From Verpa conica (taxonomy: Eukaryota; Ascomycota; Pezizomycetes; Pezizales; Morchellaceae), in contig JAUFSD010000003.1 of NCBI GenBank assembly GCA_033030425.1, positions 2,232,001 to 2,296,000 on the forward strand: a stretch of 64,000 nt of DNA, in the 5' to 3' direction. Of this stretch, positions 11,324-23,503 are shown piece after piece. Below the pieces are notes generated by a model. That model saw nothing but the letters and a program-made list of their open reading frames with translations, was not told the origin of the DNA and searched no databases. The position numbers and the translations under genes were made by a program. Position 1 is the stretch's first letter. Every line of letters begins with the position of its first letter.

Positions 11324-12130
11324 GGAAAATAATTTATATAAGCGGGCCGCGGGAGTTACCTTTCTTTTGTTCTTCTCTATAAGTTTTTATAGAGCTGTAG
11401 TCAATATTGTCCTGAGATTTTTTTTTATGTCCTAATAATCAGAAGTTGTCGAATTTCCTTTAGATTTTGTGCTAGGAAGCCGACCTATTAGCTAATCGGA
11501 GTTTTTTTTTACTTGACTAAGAAAGGCTGCTTATTAGTTTGCTATTAGTCTAAGACTATTACAATACTTGGAGTCCCCGTGAGGTTGTCTGCTGATGATT
11601 CTCTTTAATCACTTGATGCCTAAAGCAGCTACGGTTCTCGCATGAGGGCTGATCCCGCACCAATTTTTATTTTACTCAACCTCAAACATGTTTACTCACG
11701 CTTTAAAATATTCTAGAGCTTGCTTGTTTATAGCTTTTCTTCGCCACGTATATGAAACATTTGTAAAGTTGTCCTTACTCGAGGTTCACGTTGTGTGTGT
11801 GTGTCAACTGAACCGCCTGCACACACCGGTGCATCGGGGTTCTACGTAGGGCCCCAGAATGCAGCTGTGAAAAGAACATAAATAAACAATTTTCCCGGTA
11901 CAACAGGTAATAGCCCATCAGCCAATCGATAAGCATCGGTTGTTTCGGCACGTAACACTATCTACCCCGCACCTCAGAATTTACAGTCACGCCTAGTCGA
12001 TAAGCAGCGGATAAGCTCCACTAAACCACCGGCGGCACGACATCACGACAGCCTCTAGAAATCTGGCCGGAATCCCTCAGCCGCTTGTATACCTAGGCTT
12101 CTTCACCGTGAACATCAGCCTCTGCCCACC
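11324..12130. other. Intergenic region
   Basis: 3' flank of the small secreted gene and 5' flank of the VPS9-domain gene. Apart from a short GTGTGT run near 11790, I see nothing. Confidence 0.6.
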
Positions 12131-14560
12131 ATGTCTGTACGAGGTATCTAGAACTTCTCCTACTTATTATCACTATTCGCTCTGTTCTTTTTTGTATCCT
12201 TATGTCTTTGTTATTACCCACTTGAGCCCCCCGCCATTATGTTCACTGCTCACAGAATGATGTTCTTCCTTCCAGTCCCTGAACAGCAGGATGCTTCGGC
12301 TGCTTCATCTATACGATCCTCTTCTCCGGACAGACCTACGTTACGTGGGGCTCGTTCATTCTCTCGCTTGGAGCCGTCGACAACTAATCCTCTGTCTCGA
12401 CTTGGAAATGAACCCACAATTCCGGAAGTCTCAGATGTAGCCCCCGAGGACCCATCTTCTATTGAGGAAAATGAGGAAGAAGATTCAGGGAAAGAGCCGT
12501 CATCTACCACCTTTCCAGAGGGATTTGATGAGCTCCCAATCGAGTTACTTAGTTTAACAGATCGGTATTTACCCCCCAAAGCCTCTTTATGGAAAGAGTT
12601 GTGTAGGCTGATATTCTAAATCGTGTTTGAGGAATATTAGTTTTATTGAATCCTTATCTGCCAAAATTCACCCCACTCCATTAGCAGTATCACAACTCAC
12701 AGATTTATTCCAGCAATTTTACATTAGTGCGTTCCAACAAATCGATACACACGTCTCACATTCATATCTTTCACTTTCATCCAAGAAGCCTCGGTCCTCA
12801 CCATCGGCTTCGAAAAACCCAACACAGATGTTATCAATCGGAGAAATAGCGCAAAAGAAACGTGACAGGAAGATGCTGGAGATTAAAAAACTAGCTCTAG
12901 AAGAAGCTGTGGAGAAGCGAATCACTGAGGGTGTATACGATCGTATCTGGAGGCATAAAAGCACAGATGATGAAGCAAGGGATGAGAGCTTGAGAAGTAA
13001 GATGGCAGCGTTGAATGTGGTTGGCGTAAAGCTAGCGCATCTAGGGGTCGAGTTGGAAGGGGTACAGGGTGATATTGAGGAGGAGCTTCGATCAGCAGTA
13101 GAGGCACTAGTAGGGATGAACGACCCAAAGAATCCCCTAGGGAAGTTACAGTCATTGAAGGAGGCACACAAGGCTATCGTAGGTACGTATCAGAACTAAT
13201 CTTTGATACAAAAGGTATCTCACTGTGTCAAAAAGGTTACTAACCACAGCTCAATAGACTGGTTATCAACCCACAATTCCTCCTCCTCTGCTGATTTCAT
13301 TCTCCCGACTCTAATTTATACCCTTATAATTTCCCCTCCAACTCAGGACTTCAACATCATCTCCAACCTCTTTTTTATCCAACGTTTTCGCGCCAAGAAA
13401 GCAATCGATGGGGAGGCTGCCTATTGCCTTACCAACCTTGAGGCTGCAATCTCATTCCTTGAGACAGTCGACCTTGCAACTCTCAAGGTAGAAGACCCAG
13501 ATGAAGGTCGGCCGAGAAGTAGAAGTAGAAGTCCGTTACCGAAAGAGGAGTCTCAATTAGGAACTCCAGAAATTCCTTGGTCGCCAGTTGGCGACCCTTT
13601 AAGTAATCTCACTGATAAACTTGCAGCAGCCCATGCAGCTGCAGCAGCTGCAGCAATCGAAAATGCGAGTAAATCGCCTGCGAAAACGATTGGAGCAAAT
13701 CAATCTGCATCATCGTCTACAACATCCCTCCAACCCCCTGCTGTTGGTCATCCTGCCCCTACAGGTCCTGGAGTTCCGAGAAGGTTATCTTATCTCACCC
13801 CAATTGATCTCGCTACCGGTGCCATCTCTACTGCAGACCAAGGAATCCGTGGGATTGGAAATACTCTTGAAAGCAGCTATAAATTTCTCTTTGGGAAAAT
13901 GGAGAAACGCGGTGAAGAGCTCCCTAAAACACTTGAGGACGCACGGAAACTAGTAGATTCCCCAATTGTTGGTGATTTTGACGACGAGAAGTTGGCGGAG
14001 AGTGATGGAGGTCTGAAAAGAGTTGAAAGTGAGACTAGCATTAAAAGTACACAGAGTCATAAGGTTGAAAAAGAAGCTACATTTGGCACCCCTCCGAGAG
14101 CATCAACAACACCTGCTGCTGCTGCTGCAGAAAAGTTGGGGAGTCTTGGAACATCAATAGGTCGTTTTGCGGTGCGAGGGTTCACAAGAAGCACCACGCC
14201 TGCCGCGCCGGCGGCCCTGACACAGACAGATGTACTTACGGGAGCTGCAAAAGGCTTGGGGATCATGAGTGTAGATAAGGGACAAGTACATAAACGGAAC
14301 GATAGCGCCCCTGTTGCGGATTTATTAGCTGTATGCTATATTGCCATTTACATAATCTGGGAATTCATACTAACCTGGGGTGCTAGACATTCCCGGACCT
14401 TGCAACTTCATTACCTCAAGTAAGAATGGGGGTTCCGCCAATCGAGAGGTTCCTTGAGGTCGAAGACCCCGGGGAATTGAGAATCTCTGAAGTGGGTGAG
14501 CTGTTGAAGGATTATAAGCGGCTGGTAGAGGAGCTGAGGGTTAGGGGTGCGTTGGGTTAA
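12131..14560 (+). CDS. VPS9-domain protein (Rab5-type guanine nucleotide exchange factor), 5 exons
   Basis: Probable activator of the endosomal Rab5/Vps21 GTPase, acting in Golgi-to-vacuole and endocytic traffic. Exons 12131-12143, 12276-12564, 12641-13182, 13258-14330 and 14387-14560 join in phase to 696 aa. The start in the tiny first exon (MSVR) has a good CCACC context, and its donor phase matches the next exon. After an acidic, Ser-rich N-terminus come a helical bundle (residues about 95-270) and the VPS9 core, recognised by SADFILPTLIYTLI and then NISN-type FNIISNLFFIQRF and GEAAYCLTNLEAAISFL. The C-terminal half is low-complexity (RSRSRSPLP, an Ala run of about 12, many Ser/Thr) and ends in a helix-forming segment. 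It resembles the larger fungal VPS9 proteins, though whether it is the Vps9 or Muk1 type is unclear. CUE domain not seen. Confidence 0.85.
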
Positions 14561-15206
14561 GTTTCTGATTGCATAAAGCGGGGAGTAAACTATAAGTTCT
14601 GGGCGGCGTGTGTTTTGCTTTTCTTTACATTAGAGGAGTTTTTTGGATTTTATCTTCTGTTTTCTTTACCCTTTAACTTCAGCAATGGTAGTGTGTATTC
14701 TGGGAAGTTTCTTGTTTCTTTATTTTTATGATATATGGGGTTAGTTGGAATTTGCTGCATATGTATATAACAGATGGATAAAAGCAACCTGTTTGAAGGT
14801 ATAAACGCGTCTGCCGATTTACTACTGGTACTTCACATGGGAAACATCGTTTACCCTCCTTTGTAAGAATCCAGTCGTTGTAGTGTGTTTTTGCTATCAT
14901 ATAGGAGAGTCGTATGTAGAAAAGATGATATATACACTGGTAGCTTAAAGATAAATAAATGCAGAACATAGAACGCATACTACACATGTGCTACCTAACA
15001 TACAATACTAAGTACAAAATAAAAGAAAGAATACAAATTTGTAAACTTATAACTGTAAACATGAATTACACAACTCGTATCCAATATTCAGTATAACTAT
15101 ACTCCCATAGTCCTCGATCCCTGCATAAAGAAGCCCGTAAGTATATCACAAATTGCAATCAGGCAATTACATCTTCAATGTATGAGAGATAGACCTGTTG
15201 TTACTT
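14561..15206. other. Intergenic region
   Basis: Convergent 3' ends of the VPS9-domain gene and the F-box/ankyrin gene. AT-rich; nothing else seen. Confidence 0.6.
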
Positions 15207-16358
15207 CTAAATCTTTTTGTGTATTTTACTTTTAAAGACCGAACGAAACACAAGCTTCAACTTCACTACCATCTTTCCAAATCCTTCCTGTTCCCTTAAT
15301 AATCTCCTCACCTCTTTAGTCCCCGCAATATCAACCGGTTTGTTAGAGAAAGGATTCCTCCTCTTAACATCAGCCCCATGCCGCAGTAAGAGTGTCACAA
15401 TTGCAATATCCCCATGAGCTGCCGCAAGATGGAGAGCCGTCCCCATCAATCCAGCCTGACAATTAACATCAGCCCCTTTCTGCAACAATCTCTCCACAAC
15501 CTCTATATTACCCTTCCGCGCCGCAAGGTGAATCATCGACTGAAACTCGCCGCCGCCGTCACCACCGTCACTTCTCGGCGACGCAAAGATATCCGCGCCG
15601 TTATCCATGAGGAACCTCGCCATATCCTTCTGGTCATTCGAGACTGCTATGAAGAAGGCGCTCCCAGTGAACTGAGCCGTTGTCTCGTTGATCTCGGCGC
15701 CCTTCTCGAGGAGCATGCCAGTCATTTCGGTAGTGCAGACCTGCGTCGCTACGACGAATAACCCCCTTCTGACGTCTTCATCGTAGGTGCCTAGGTCGCC
15801 TCCAACATCTAGCATGAGCCTGGCACCGATAATATCCCTATGGTCTAGTACCACGTCCATGAGTACGCTATCGCGAGCGAGTTTAATAGTGCGATTACTC
15901 GTGCTATTTGTGGGCTTCAATAGCAGCTCGAGTAATGGCCTATTCCTTGCCTTGACAGCCCACTCGAGAGAAGTCCCCTTGAAGTTCGGAGTCTTGATCT
16001 TCAAGCGGACTCTCTCTATCGTGGCCCACCGCATTAGTCTCGCGGGAGACATTGTTGCCGTGAATTTGGGTATTGACCAGACTACGGGTCCTTGCGTGAC
16101 GCTGAACCCGATACGGAACTGACGGGGCGGACAACGCGCGCAGAGGTCCCGGAACATGTCTGAGTCCCCGCGGGCGATGGCCCAGTGGAGCGCGGTTAAT
16201 AAAGAGGCTTCGTTGCTGCATGTGAGCTTTGTTAAGACGGGCTTTAGGAGGTTGTGGAAGCCGGTGCTTGTGAGGAGGAAGCTGACGAGGTCTGCGGGCT
16301 TCTCTACACTTTCGCCAATCAGGAGGATGACCTCTGGAGGGAGATCTGATAATTGCAT
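15207..16358 (-). CDS. F-box/ankyrin-repeat protein
   Basis: Single-exon gene for 383 aa. An F-box-like N-terminus (LSDLPPEVILLIGESVEKPADLVSFLLTS, residues about 3-35) is followed by ankyrin repeats; the clearest are in the C-terminal half (MIHLAARKGNIEVVERLLQKGADVN and the following ALHLAAAHGD unit). Such proteins are presumed adaptors of SCF ubiquitin ligases, with the ankyrins binding the target. I chose the ATG at 16358 over the in-frame one at 16454 because it has an ACAATG context and leads straight into the F-box. The C-terminal 25 residues are basic (KLKLVFRSVFKSKIHKK). The target is unknown. Confidence 0.82.
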   Translation of the reverse strand: MQLSDLPPEVILLIGESVEKPADLVSFLLTSTGFHNLLKPVLTKLTCSNEASLLTALHWAIARGDSDMFRDLCARCPPRQFRIGFSVTQGPVVWSIPKFTATMSPARLMRWATIERVRLKIKTPNFKGTSLEWAVKARNRPLLELLLKPTNSTSNRTIKLARDSVLMDVVLDHRDIIGARLMLDVGGDLGTYDEDVRRGLFVVATQVCTTEMTGMLLEKGAEINETTAQFTGSAFFIAVSNDQKDMARFLMDNGADIFASPRSDGGDGGGEFQSMIHLAARKGNIEVVERLLQKGADVNCQAGLMGTALHLAAAHGDIAIVTLLLRHGADVKRRNPFSNKPVDIAGTKEVRRLLREQEGFGKMVVKLKLVFRSVFKSKIHKKI

Positions 16359-17362
16359 TGTTTGTTTATAGTTGGATTGAGGGGTGTCTATTGGCGGTCT
16401 AGACTTATATTGAACCAGTAATGGGGAGTTCTGGGAAAGAACGAACGCGCCCAACTGTTATATATGACAGCTACAAGTCCCCGAGAGGGGGGACTCTCAT
16501 ACCAGAGAAAATTCCCTTAGTGGCTACTAATTATATAAGTATATGTCTAGTGCTTTTATATTTAGTTTTTGGCTTACGTAAAGTGCCCCGAGTGACATCT
16601 TATGATCGTCATTACCACGTATGTACTCAATTAATTGCTCGCTGACGTCATGACTTACTGATAACAGAACAGCTCACTTACACTTGGGTATCATATCAAA
16701 CAGCTCGTATCGGTATCATTTTGTAGATTAGCCTTGTTCCTTGAGGTTATGGATATGAGGAGGTCCGACGAATAAAGTCTGGAGTAGAGGTAAGGGGAGG
16801 TTTTATGTTTATATACCAATGAATACGGTAAGAGGGTGAAGTGGTTATTACCAGCAAGTGGGGTTGTTACTCATTATAGGTGTGCATCAAATTATAGGGC
16901 TTATAGGTTCTAGTTTGGTAGTATTGAATATCATTAACTATACAATCCTCTAGCAAGTTAGCTAGTAAACTTTGATTTAGGGTATTAGAGTTTTATATTT
17001 TAAAGAGAAGAGGGAGTTCTTCATGACTATTCTCAGCGGATTAGGCAAGGAGGAAGAATAAAATAAGTAGAGGTTCAGATACCGGTAACGAGTGATATAC
17101 TATGAAGAAGATTATATCCTGTAATAATTGATCTTTTACAAGGAAATCATATCACACTCGTACAATAAACAAACATATATACGCTACTATTTTATATTGC
17201 TCTTGCTAATAAATCCAAACCCTACTAAATAAAGTAAGCTACCAGAATTGCATATAGCTAGTTCACCCTTGTATTCCAAGATCAGCTGGGTAGTCCAAAT
17301 ATTAGACCAATATGTACAGCATAATGAAAGAAGTACATACTGCGGTCCGTAGCGTTATAAAA
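16359..17362. other. Intergenic region
   Basis: AT-rich spacer between the F-box/ankyrin gene and the J-domain-like gene; no feature supported. Confidence 0.6.
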
Positions 17363-18772
17363 TCATTTCATCCTCGCAAAGCAATTATTCAGGGACTTGG
17401 TGATCTCTTCCGATAGAACATGCCACTCATCTCCAAACCCCGAATTCTTATCCGGATGATATCTTCGTACAGCTTCCAGCACTAGTCTTTTATCTGAGAG
17501 TTCTGATTCAGGCTTCGTTAAATCCGGCGAGTCGCCTTCCGTTTTCGGCGGATGGGTCGCCATGATCCACGTGACCAAGGGCCGGGCATCAAGACTACTC
17601 TTCTTATGAATTGCATCAACCTCCTCCCTAATCTTCTGGTAGATAGGTTCACGCCTCAAATACCACTCACTATCCTCCTGGGCCTTCAGCTTTGCTCTGC
17701 GGGCTTCGACTGCATTCTTTGCCTCCGTGAACCAGGTTCCAGCGGGTAGCTTTGGGGAGAGTGTTGTTACGAGTGATATAGACCGGATGTAGAGCTCGTG
17801 TGCTTTCACCTCAGACTTGAGGAGGATGTGATGAGTTTTAGCCAGGTAGAACACAGACTCGGCCTCCAGCTCAATATCCTTATTCGTAGCACACGACAAT
17901 GCCAGACGATACTCATCCAGAGCAGACAAAGAATTATCCATAAGCCGATCCACACTCTCCGACAACGCAGCCTTAAAACTCTTATGACCAGCTAGCAGTG
18001 ATCGTGTTGCAGTACAAGTACACCGTAGAATCTCATAAGACGATGCGATATCTTCAGCCTCTGAGAAAATTTCATCTGTAGATTTCCGAGCGTCGTTCAG
18101 ACCCTCCTCTAGCTCAACAGCCATCTGACAGACCCCTTCTCCTTCCGCAAGCATTGACAAAGCCGCTTTAAAATCACCAGCATCACTCGCACGCAGCGCA
18201 TCATGATGGAGTTTCGACGCCATAGCGCAGTAAATCGAATGGCGAGACATCCGAAACACGCCAAACTGCCTCAGCGAAGATCTACCAATAGCTCTCTCAA
18301 GCCACACATCCCACCCAGAATTCCTCGTCTCGACCCAATCTGTACGGAACTGTTCAACAATCTCCCACGCCGCTGTGGCAGAGCGTATATTAGTGGTTGT
18401 CTGTGCCCCCTTGAGTGAGCCACCGGGCGCATAAACGGGTTCGTCTGCGTCAATGCATCGTTGGAAGTACTGCTGGAGATACCATTTTTTTTCAAAGATC
18501 CCAGAGTGGTTTATGATTGTGGATATTGCGAGACTGGCGGCCATCGAGGTGATTACTTGGGTTGATCTCTTCTGCGATGGGCTGAGTGATCGGTCGGACA
18601 GTGTGGACTCACACAGATCAAGTGTTTTGTCAACTCGTCCGAGAAGAAGCGTAGGTGCTGTTACGATCTGAATGGATTCGAATAATTCTGTGAGTTTCTT
18701 GAGTTTGTCTGGTTCTGTCGATGCTGCTGGTTTGTTTCCTGAGGACCGGCTGCCGCGATTGAACCACGACAT
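17363..18772 (-). CDS. Uncharacterised helical protein with C-terminal J-domain-like HPD motif
   Basis: Single-exon gene, 469 aa. Most of the protein is predicted helical, with Ala-rich paired helices reminiscent of TPR-like solenoids (for example ALSMLAEGEGVCQMAVELEEG and the RLALSCATNKDIELEAESVF region). The last 45 residues contain HPDKN followed by a helix (WHVLSEEITKSLNNCFARMK), the order expected for helices II and III of a J domain, and the preceding helix is EAVRRY. J domains stimulate Hsp70 ATPase through HPD. Placement at the extreme C-terminus recalls auxilin-like proteins, but no clathrin-binding motif is obvious. A Hsp70-recruiting role is inference. No break is seen. Confidence 0.72.
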   Translation of the reverse strand: MSWFNRGSRSSGNKPAASTEPDKLKKLTELFESIQIVTAPTLLLGRVDKTLDLCESTLSDRSLSPSQKRSTQVITSMAASLAISTIINHSGIFEKKWYLQQYFQRCIDADEPVYAPGGSLKGAQTTTNIRSATAAWEIVEQFRTDWVETRNSGWDVWLERAIGRSSLRQFGVFRMSRHSIYCAMASKLHHDALRASDAGDFKAALSMLAEGEGVCQMAVELEEGLNDARKSTDEIFSEAEDIASSYEILRCTCTATRSLLAGHKSFKAALSESVDRLMDNSLSALDEYRLALSCATNKDIELEAESVFYLAKTHHILLKSEVKAHELYIRSISLVTTLSPKLPAGTWFTEAKNAVEARRAKLKAQEDSEWYLRREPIYQKIREEVDAIHKKSSLDARPLVTWIMATHPPKTEGDSPDLTKPESELSDKRLVLEAVRRYHPDKNSGFGDEWHVLSEEITKSLNNCFARMK

Positions 18773-20500
18773 AGTTTGTATGTTGGAACTTAGTATGAAG
18801 CTTAGAGGAAGAAGAAGAAGCCTTGGATGAAGATATTTAATACTTTTTTTTAAAAAAAAGATATTACTTTTTTGTTACTATCCCTATTCAAGTGGCTTCC
18901 CGCATGTGTTCAGGCAACCACAGTACAGCCTTGCCGCGATCACGGCAACTACCTTGTTTAAGAGTATCCCCTTAGCCCAATAGAAGCTCCAGCCCTTTAA
19001 GCCCCTTGCTCTAAAGTAGAGTGTCTAGCATATTCTGATTATGCAGGAGTTCGAATGAGGTGTTCACATGATTGGTTGCGTCTAACCCACAATGAACTTC
19101 CAAATGCAGTAGAATTAAGGTGCTTTAGAGCTGTAATCAAGAAGTTCATAGATAAAGAAACAATTAGAAAATTTTTTTATTTTAAAATTGACCTAAATCT
19201 TGGAATTTAGAGTTCTTGGTGTTTGGTAGGAAAGCATCTATTTACTGTCATTTACGCCTGCTAGATACTGATTAGTTAATTGATATAGATAATATATGTG
19301 CTTGATTGGGATTACTAGAGTTTCGAGCTCTGGTTTCCTTGAGGAATTTATACCCAAACGTAAATAAGAGAAGTGGTGTGAATAAACTGGAGTTCTCTTA
19401 TCAAACTGCTGGCGGGCAGTCCATGGAGGAGCGGTTTCTCATGCTTAGCCAGCCTTCCTTCTGGATTATAGTCCCATAATTGAGGCTGATGTCGCCTCTT
19501 ATAGTGATATACTACATGTAGTATATACTGTGGGCTGCTTTCCGATCACTAAAGAAATCGATACGAAAATGATGATCTAATTTGATCATAGAAAAGCAGG
19601 ATGATATTCAGATAACTAATCAAGAGAGAGATTATCTAAGTGGGAGGGTGTGTATTCCTAAGAGGACAGGTGTCTCTGTGACTATACCACTTAGCCTTAG
19701 TTACTAGCGTGTGCCACAATACTCTACTATAACATTCGGATGGGCCTTATTTCAACACTGAATCCAAAAACCTCCCCGTTTATTTTCTCGATCTTTTATA
19801 CTCGAGGATAAGCCTATAAATCCTTACTATATACTCAAACAATTTCTACGCCAAGATCGCGTAGGCCGGTCTACCTCTAGTAACGACTAGACCATCTCGA
19901 GGTAGAAACTATGTTTTCTTTGTTCTTGCTAGCTATCTCCTCATGCAGATCTATATAGAACTCCCACCCAACCTCCAGAACGTATAAAGCCTCTCTACTA
20001 GTAGCGCATTCTGTCATAAGGCTCTATGCTACCGATACAGAGCGGGTCATCACTAGGGTCTGGTAAATGCTTTGTGGTGGTTCTCGCCCTAAACCGCCAA
20101 GAGATGGTTGTTTCAGAAACAGAGTAGATGGAGATTAAACACCTGGAACAGTAGGACCACCGAAGTCTCGGGCTGATTATAGTTCGTGCTACAAAGTACA
20201 ATTAGACATATCAGCTCTTGACGGAATGCTTAAGTGGATCGTGGAACGAAGGGCTTTAGTCGACTTGGTATTGTTTCGTGGTGCCAACCTGTTAACTTTA
20301 AGGTTAAAATCTTAATATTCAACCCTCAGGATAGCACAGAACTATATGCATTTCTCTCTGAGGAGATGAACACCTAAACTAAATGCAGGTATTCAAAACC
20401 TATGTTATCAAATGCTCCATTGGATAAAACATATAAATCAAACCAACAGTAAACTAGGAACCAGCCAGCTCATCTCAAACGCTAGCAGAAACCGCAAACA
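18773..20500. other. Gene-free stretch
   Basis: About 1.7 kb of AT-rich DNA. ORFs are short and without recognisable homology; I see no repeats strong enough to call. Confidence 0.6.
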
Positions 20501-21257
20501 TTATACTACATCACAACTAATTCCGCTCCCACCCAAAAAGAAAGAGAGAAAAAGATATCCAAAAAACGACATAACTAAAAAAGAACTCCGGCCATAAGTC
20601 GTTAGATACTCTATCTTCCTGATCTTCTGGTAGCTATATTCCATTCTCCGCCTCAGGGTATCCATCACCATATTCCATCCCATCCCATCCCATCCCATCC
20701 CATCCAAATTACAGCGTCGGCAGCGCAGTATACCTCCGCTGTCTCGCGGCCTGTGGTACGAATCAGCGATAAGTTCTCCCATAGAGGAATCAGCACAACC
20801 CACATCGATCCATTTCGACACCCACGGACGCACAAGCGCATACGTCAGCAACCCCACAGTTGCAACAATAAAGATAAATACCACCGCTTTATCCTTCAGC
20901 GAGTCACGCTCTACCGGCAGACATATTTATCCAAATCAGCAAAAAAAAAAAAACCGAGCCTCCCCTGCCGAAACCAAACAGGGGAAACATACGGTAGCAA
21001 GTAGTAAATATATCTTCATACTCTACGCCTTTACAAATTAGTAAATTGTAATCGCGACAAAACTGGCGATTACAGTCCGCGCAGGTCTTTGGCGCGGACG
21101 AGCCGGGGCCCGAGATGGGTATGAGCGTAGAGTTTGTGAGACATGTGCATTTGCAGAAGAGCGAGAAGGAGGAGGTCGAGACGGTTGCGTTTGCGAATGA
21201 TGTCGCTAGGAGGAGGAAGAGGAGTGTGGGAAAGACTATGAAGGGTACTCGCGACAT
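20501..21257 (-). CDS. Small conserved fungal membrane protein (signal peptide, Cys-rich lumenal part, one TM)
   Basis: Two exons, 21257-20993 and 20910-20501 (intron 82 nt, C|AG phase), giving up to 224 aa. A signal peptide (about residues 1-24) precedes a Cys-rich segment (FCKCTCLTNSTLIPI, then CADCNRQFCRDYNLLIC). After the splice come the QRDSLKDKAVV segment and one transmembrane helix (VFIFIVATVGLLTYALV), followed by VRPW. This layout matches a widespread uncharacterised ascomycete membrane protein as I remember it. The C-terminus beyond about residue 145 is uncertain: it crosses six tandem copies of CATCC (20676-20705), may contain another intron (possible donor GTATAC just before the repeat), and could end elsewhere. 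Confidence 0.68.
20676..20705. repeat. (CATCC)6 pentanucleotide microsatellite
   Basis: Six perfect tandem copies lying in the 3' part of the small membrane protein gene. A 5-nt unit changes frame when copies are gained or lost, so this piece may be intronic or variable C-terminal sequence. Confidence 0.85.
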
Positions 21258-21664
21258 CTTGGCTGGGACCCCTCCGTGTTGTGCGTGGGAGAAAAGCTTC
21301 GTCTGGGTGGGTTGAAGCTTGGAAGATGAGGCTGAGTGTTGAATGCCAAGATCTGGGGTATATTGTGGCTAATTTAACCAGTATTGGTGCATTGGGATTA
21401 CTGAATAGAGAAACATATTCAACTCAACTGGTATGTAAATGATATGTTTCACTATCAATACAAGTAATGGAAAAGGCGCTTTATAACGCTGAAACAGAGA
21501 GGAGTATATAGTAGAAAAACGACACCCAAAGAATACGCCCATTCCCGCGTATCAACCCGACCCAAACACCAATCCCAAAACTCCAAATCAAACAAAAAAG
21601 GAAAAAGATTAGCAAATGATAGTTATACGCTCCAGACACTTTTCCCAGTAAATTAAAAGACCTA
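21258..21664. other. Intergenic region
   Basis: About 400 nt between two minus-strand genes; presumably promoter of the membrane protein gene and 3' flank of the next. Nothing further seen. Confidence 0.55.
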
Positions 21665-22988
21665 TTAGAAAAGTCCACTCCTCCTAACCATCTCTTGCTG
21701 GAACTGTCGTCCCCCGATTGGTACGTTTGTCGCAGCTCGGAATGGTGTTCCTGAGGTAACAGTTCTAGGCTTTGAAGCCGCTGCGTTTGGTCGAGACGGA
21801 CCCAGCGAGAGGAAATATGATGAGGCAGGGGAAGTCAAGAATGCATTCGAGTAGGATCCTCGTCGGGGAGTAGAAGCAGCATTACACCACTCGCACCGAT
21901 GATTATCAGCCCCTTCGTTACTATGTTTCGTTAGTATTATTTCCCTCACAGAACCAGGCTGTATAAAAACATACTGTGTGATGCAATAACCGCCAGTGCA
22001 AGATGCGCATGTCCTGCTATGTTCAAGTGTGCATTCCTCGCATTGAGCTCCACATTCGAAGCATGTCCTATTGACCTGTTTCTGCGCCTTGTCAGTTGAG
22101 ATTCTCCTCGATTTTGGGTTTTCCCTGGCTTACCTTCTCAACTGCACACTCCTCGCACCACCACTTCCCACAACATTCACACCACCTCTCCTTGACACAG
22201 CCTTCACACCTCAATACATCTCCCAGCTTATTTACACCATCTTCTCTGCACGCCGTGTTCAACCCACCAAACAGCGGCACCGGCGCAACCAATGCATCAG
22301 GCAAACCCTTGGCGTTCGCCCTGGGTGAAAACCCACAACCAGCACACCCACCGCTCAGCTTTATATTAGCAATCTTAGGCTCGAGGTACTCTCCATCAAA
22401 GCTAGGGTCGTGCTTTTGGCCCTGGCATATCCGTGTATCGAAGGCAATTCGTCCCTCGCAGGCTTTCAGCACAGCAACCCACTCTGATCCTAGTTTGGTT
22501 TTGGCATTCTTTACGAATCTCCCGGTAGTACTAGCGCTTGGATCACTGAACCAGTACACGCCTTTCAACTTCAGAGAGTCCTTAGGGGCGGATGGCCGCG
22601 CCAGGTATGTCAGGAAGGACATGAACTCGCGCTCATTGATCTCCTTGCATCCTCGTAGACTGAGCAATTGGATCTCGCTCTGCCAGTCTTTGGGTGTGAT
22701 GAGGTTGTACAGATCCTCAGTTGTTACCGGGAGGTTATCGAGGACGAGGGTTCTGGTCGAGCGTAGGATCTTTGGGGTCGAGAGGATACGAGGCACATTC
22801 TTGCAGGGCTTTGATACTGAGAGGTCCAAGTGGCGGTAAACTGAGGGTGTGGCAGCTATGAGGGTGTGGACTGAACGGCAGGACCGTGAGAGGGAGTGTA
22901 TATCAGATGATGAGAGGTACGGGGCAGTTGAGATGAGGAGAAGCTGGTTTGAAAGAATGGTCAAGATGGTTGCTTGGTGTTCAGCCAT
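21665..22988 (-). CDS. F-box-like protein with C-terminal Cys-rich (zinc-binding) domain
   Basis: Three exons, 22988-22134, 22081-21975 and 21920-21665, join in phase to 405 aa. The N-terminus has an F-box-like helix-rich segment (LLLISTAPYLSSSDIHSLSRSC), followed by LRR-like text (EIQLLSLRGCKEINEREF). The second half is Cys-rich: GCAGCGF, then RCEGCVKERWCECCGKWWCEECAVEK in exon 1, then CFECGAQCEECTLEH and CASCTGGYC in the small exon 2, and CEWC in exon 3. The spacing suggests several zinc-binding knuckles, possibly RING-like. A ubiquitin-ligase role is inferred. The 53-54 nt introns both interrupt the Cys-rich part, so a translation of unspliced sequence loses it. Confidence 0.78.
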
Positions 22989-23479
22989 ATGATCTATTGA
23001 AGGCAGAGAAATTGATATTCAGGTAGTAAATAGTAAAGAATAGCAGCAGCAGGCAAGTGTGAAGGGAATAAACAGATCTGACTCCGGGGGGGAGGGCGGG
23101 AGAGGATTAATATATCTGATCTAAATCTATATGTCTTCGATCCCGTTACTATGTACTCCCGGTACAGAACACCACACTATCTCCATAATGCCACTATCTC
23201 CACAATGCCATAAACAATGCACAATGCAAGCCCAAGAAGAAGAAAAGAAAAGGCAAGTAGGTTTAGAGTTTGTGTTTCGTAACCCATTACCCTTATCTCG
23301 AACCTCTCGGGTGTTTACCCGGAAAACTTGGTAGTGGCCGTGACAAGCTGAGCTCACCCTGCGTCGACACCGTCCCTCACTTGGCTAGCTGTCGTCCGCC
23401 CCATGGATCCTGTTTCCGGAAACCCCAAGCCAAGTCCCCCCCCCCGGAGATATTGGGCAGAAACCCGCGTACCTACATA
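22989..23479. other. Intergenic region up to the transposon
   Basis: Promoter region of the F-box-like gene and left flank of the pogo element; nothing else supported. Confidence 0.6.
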
Positions 23480-23503
23480 CAGTCGCACCTCGCTATAAGA
23501 AAC
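23480..23503 (+). repeat. Left terminal inverted repeat of the pogo element
   Basis: 24 bp matching the complement of 26594-26617, preceded by TA. Related subterminal boxes follow at about 23506, 23521 (variant), 23585 and 23662. Confidence 0.93.
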
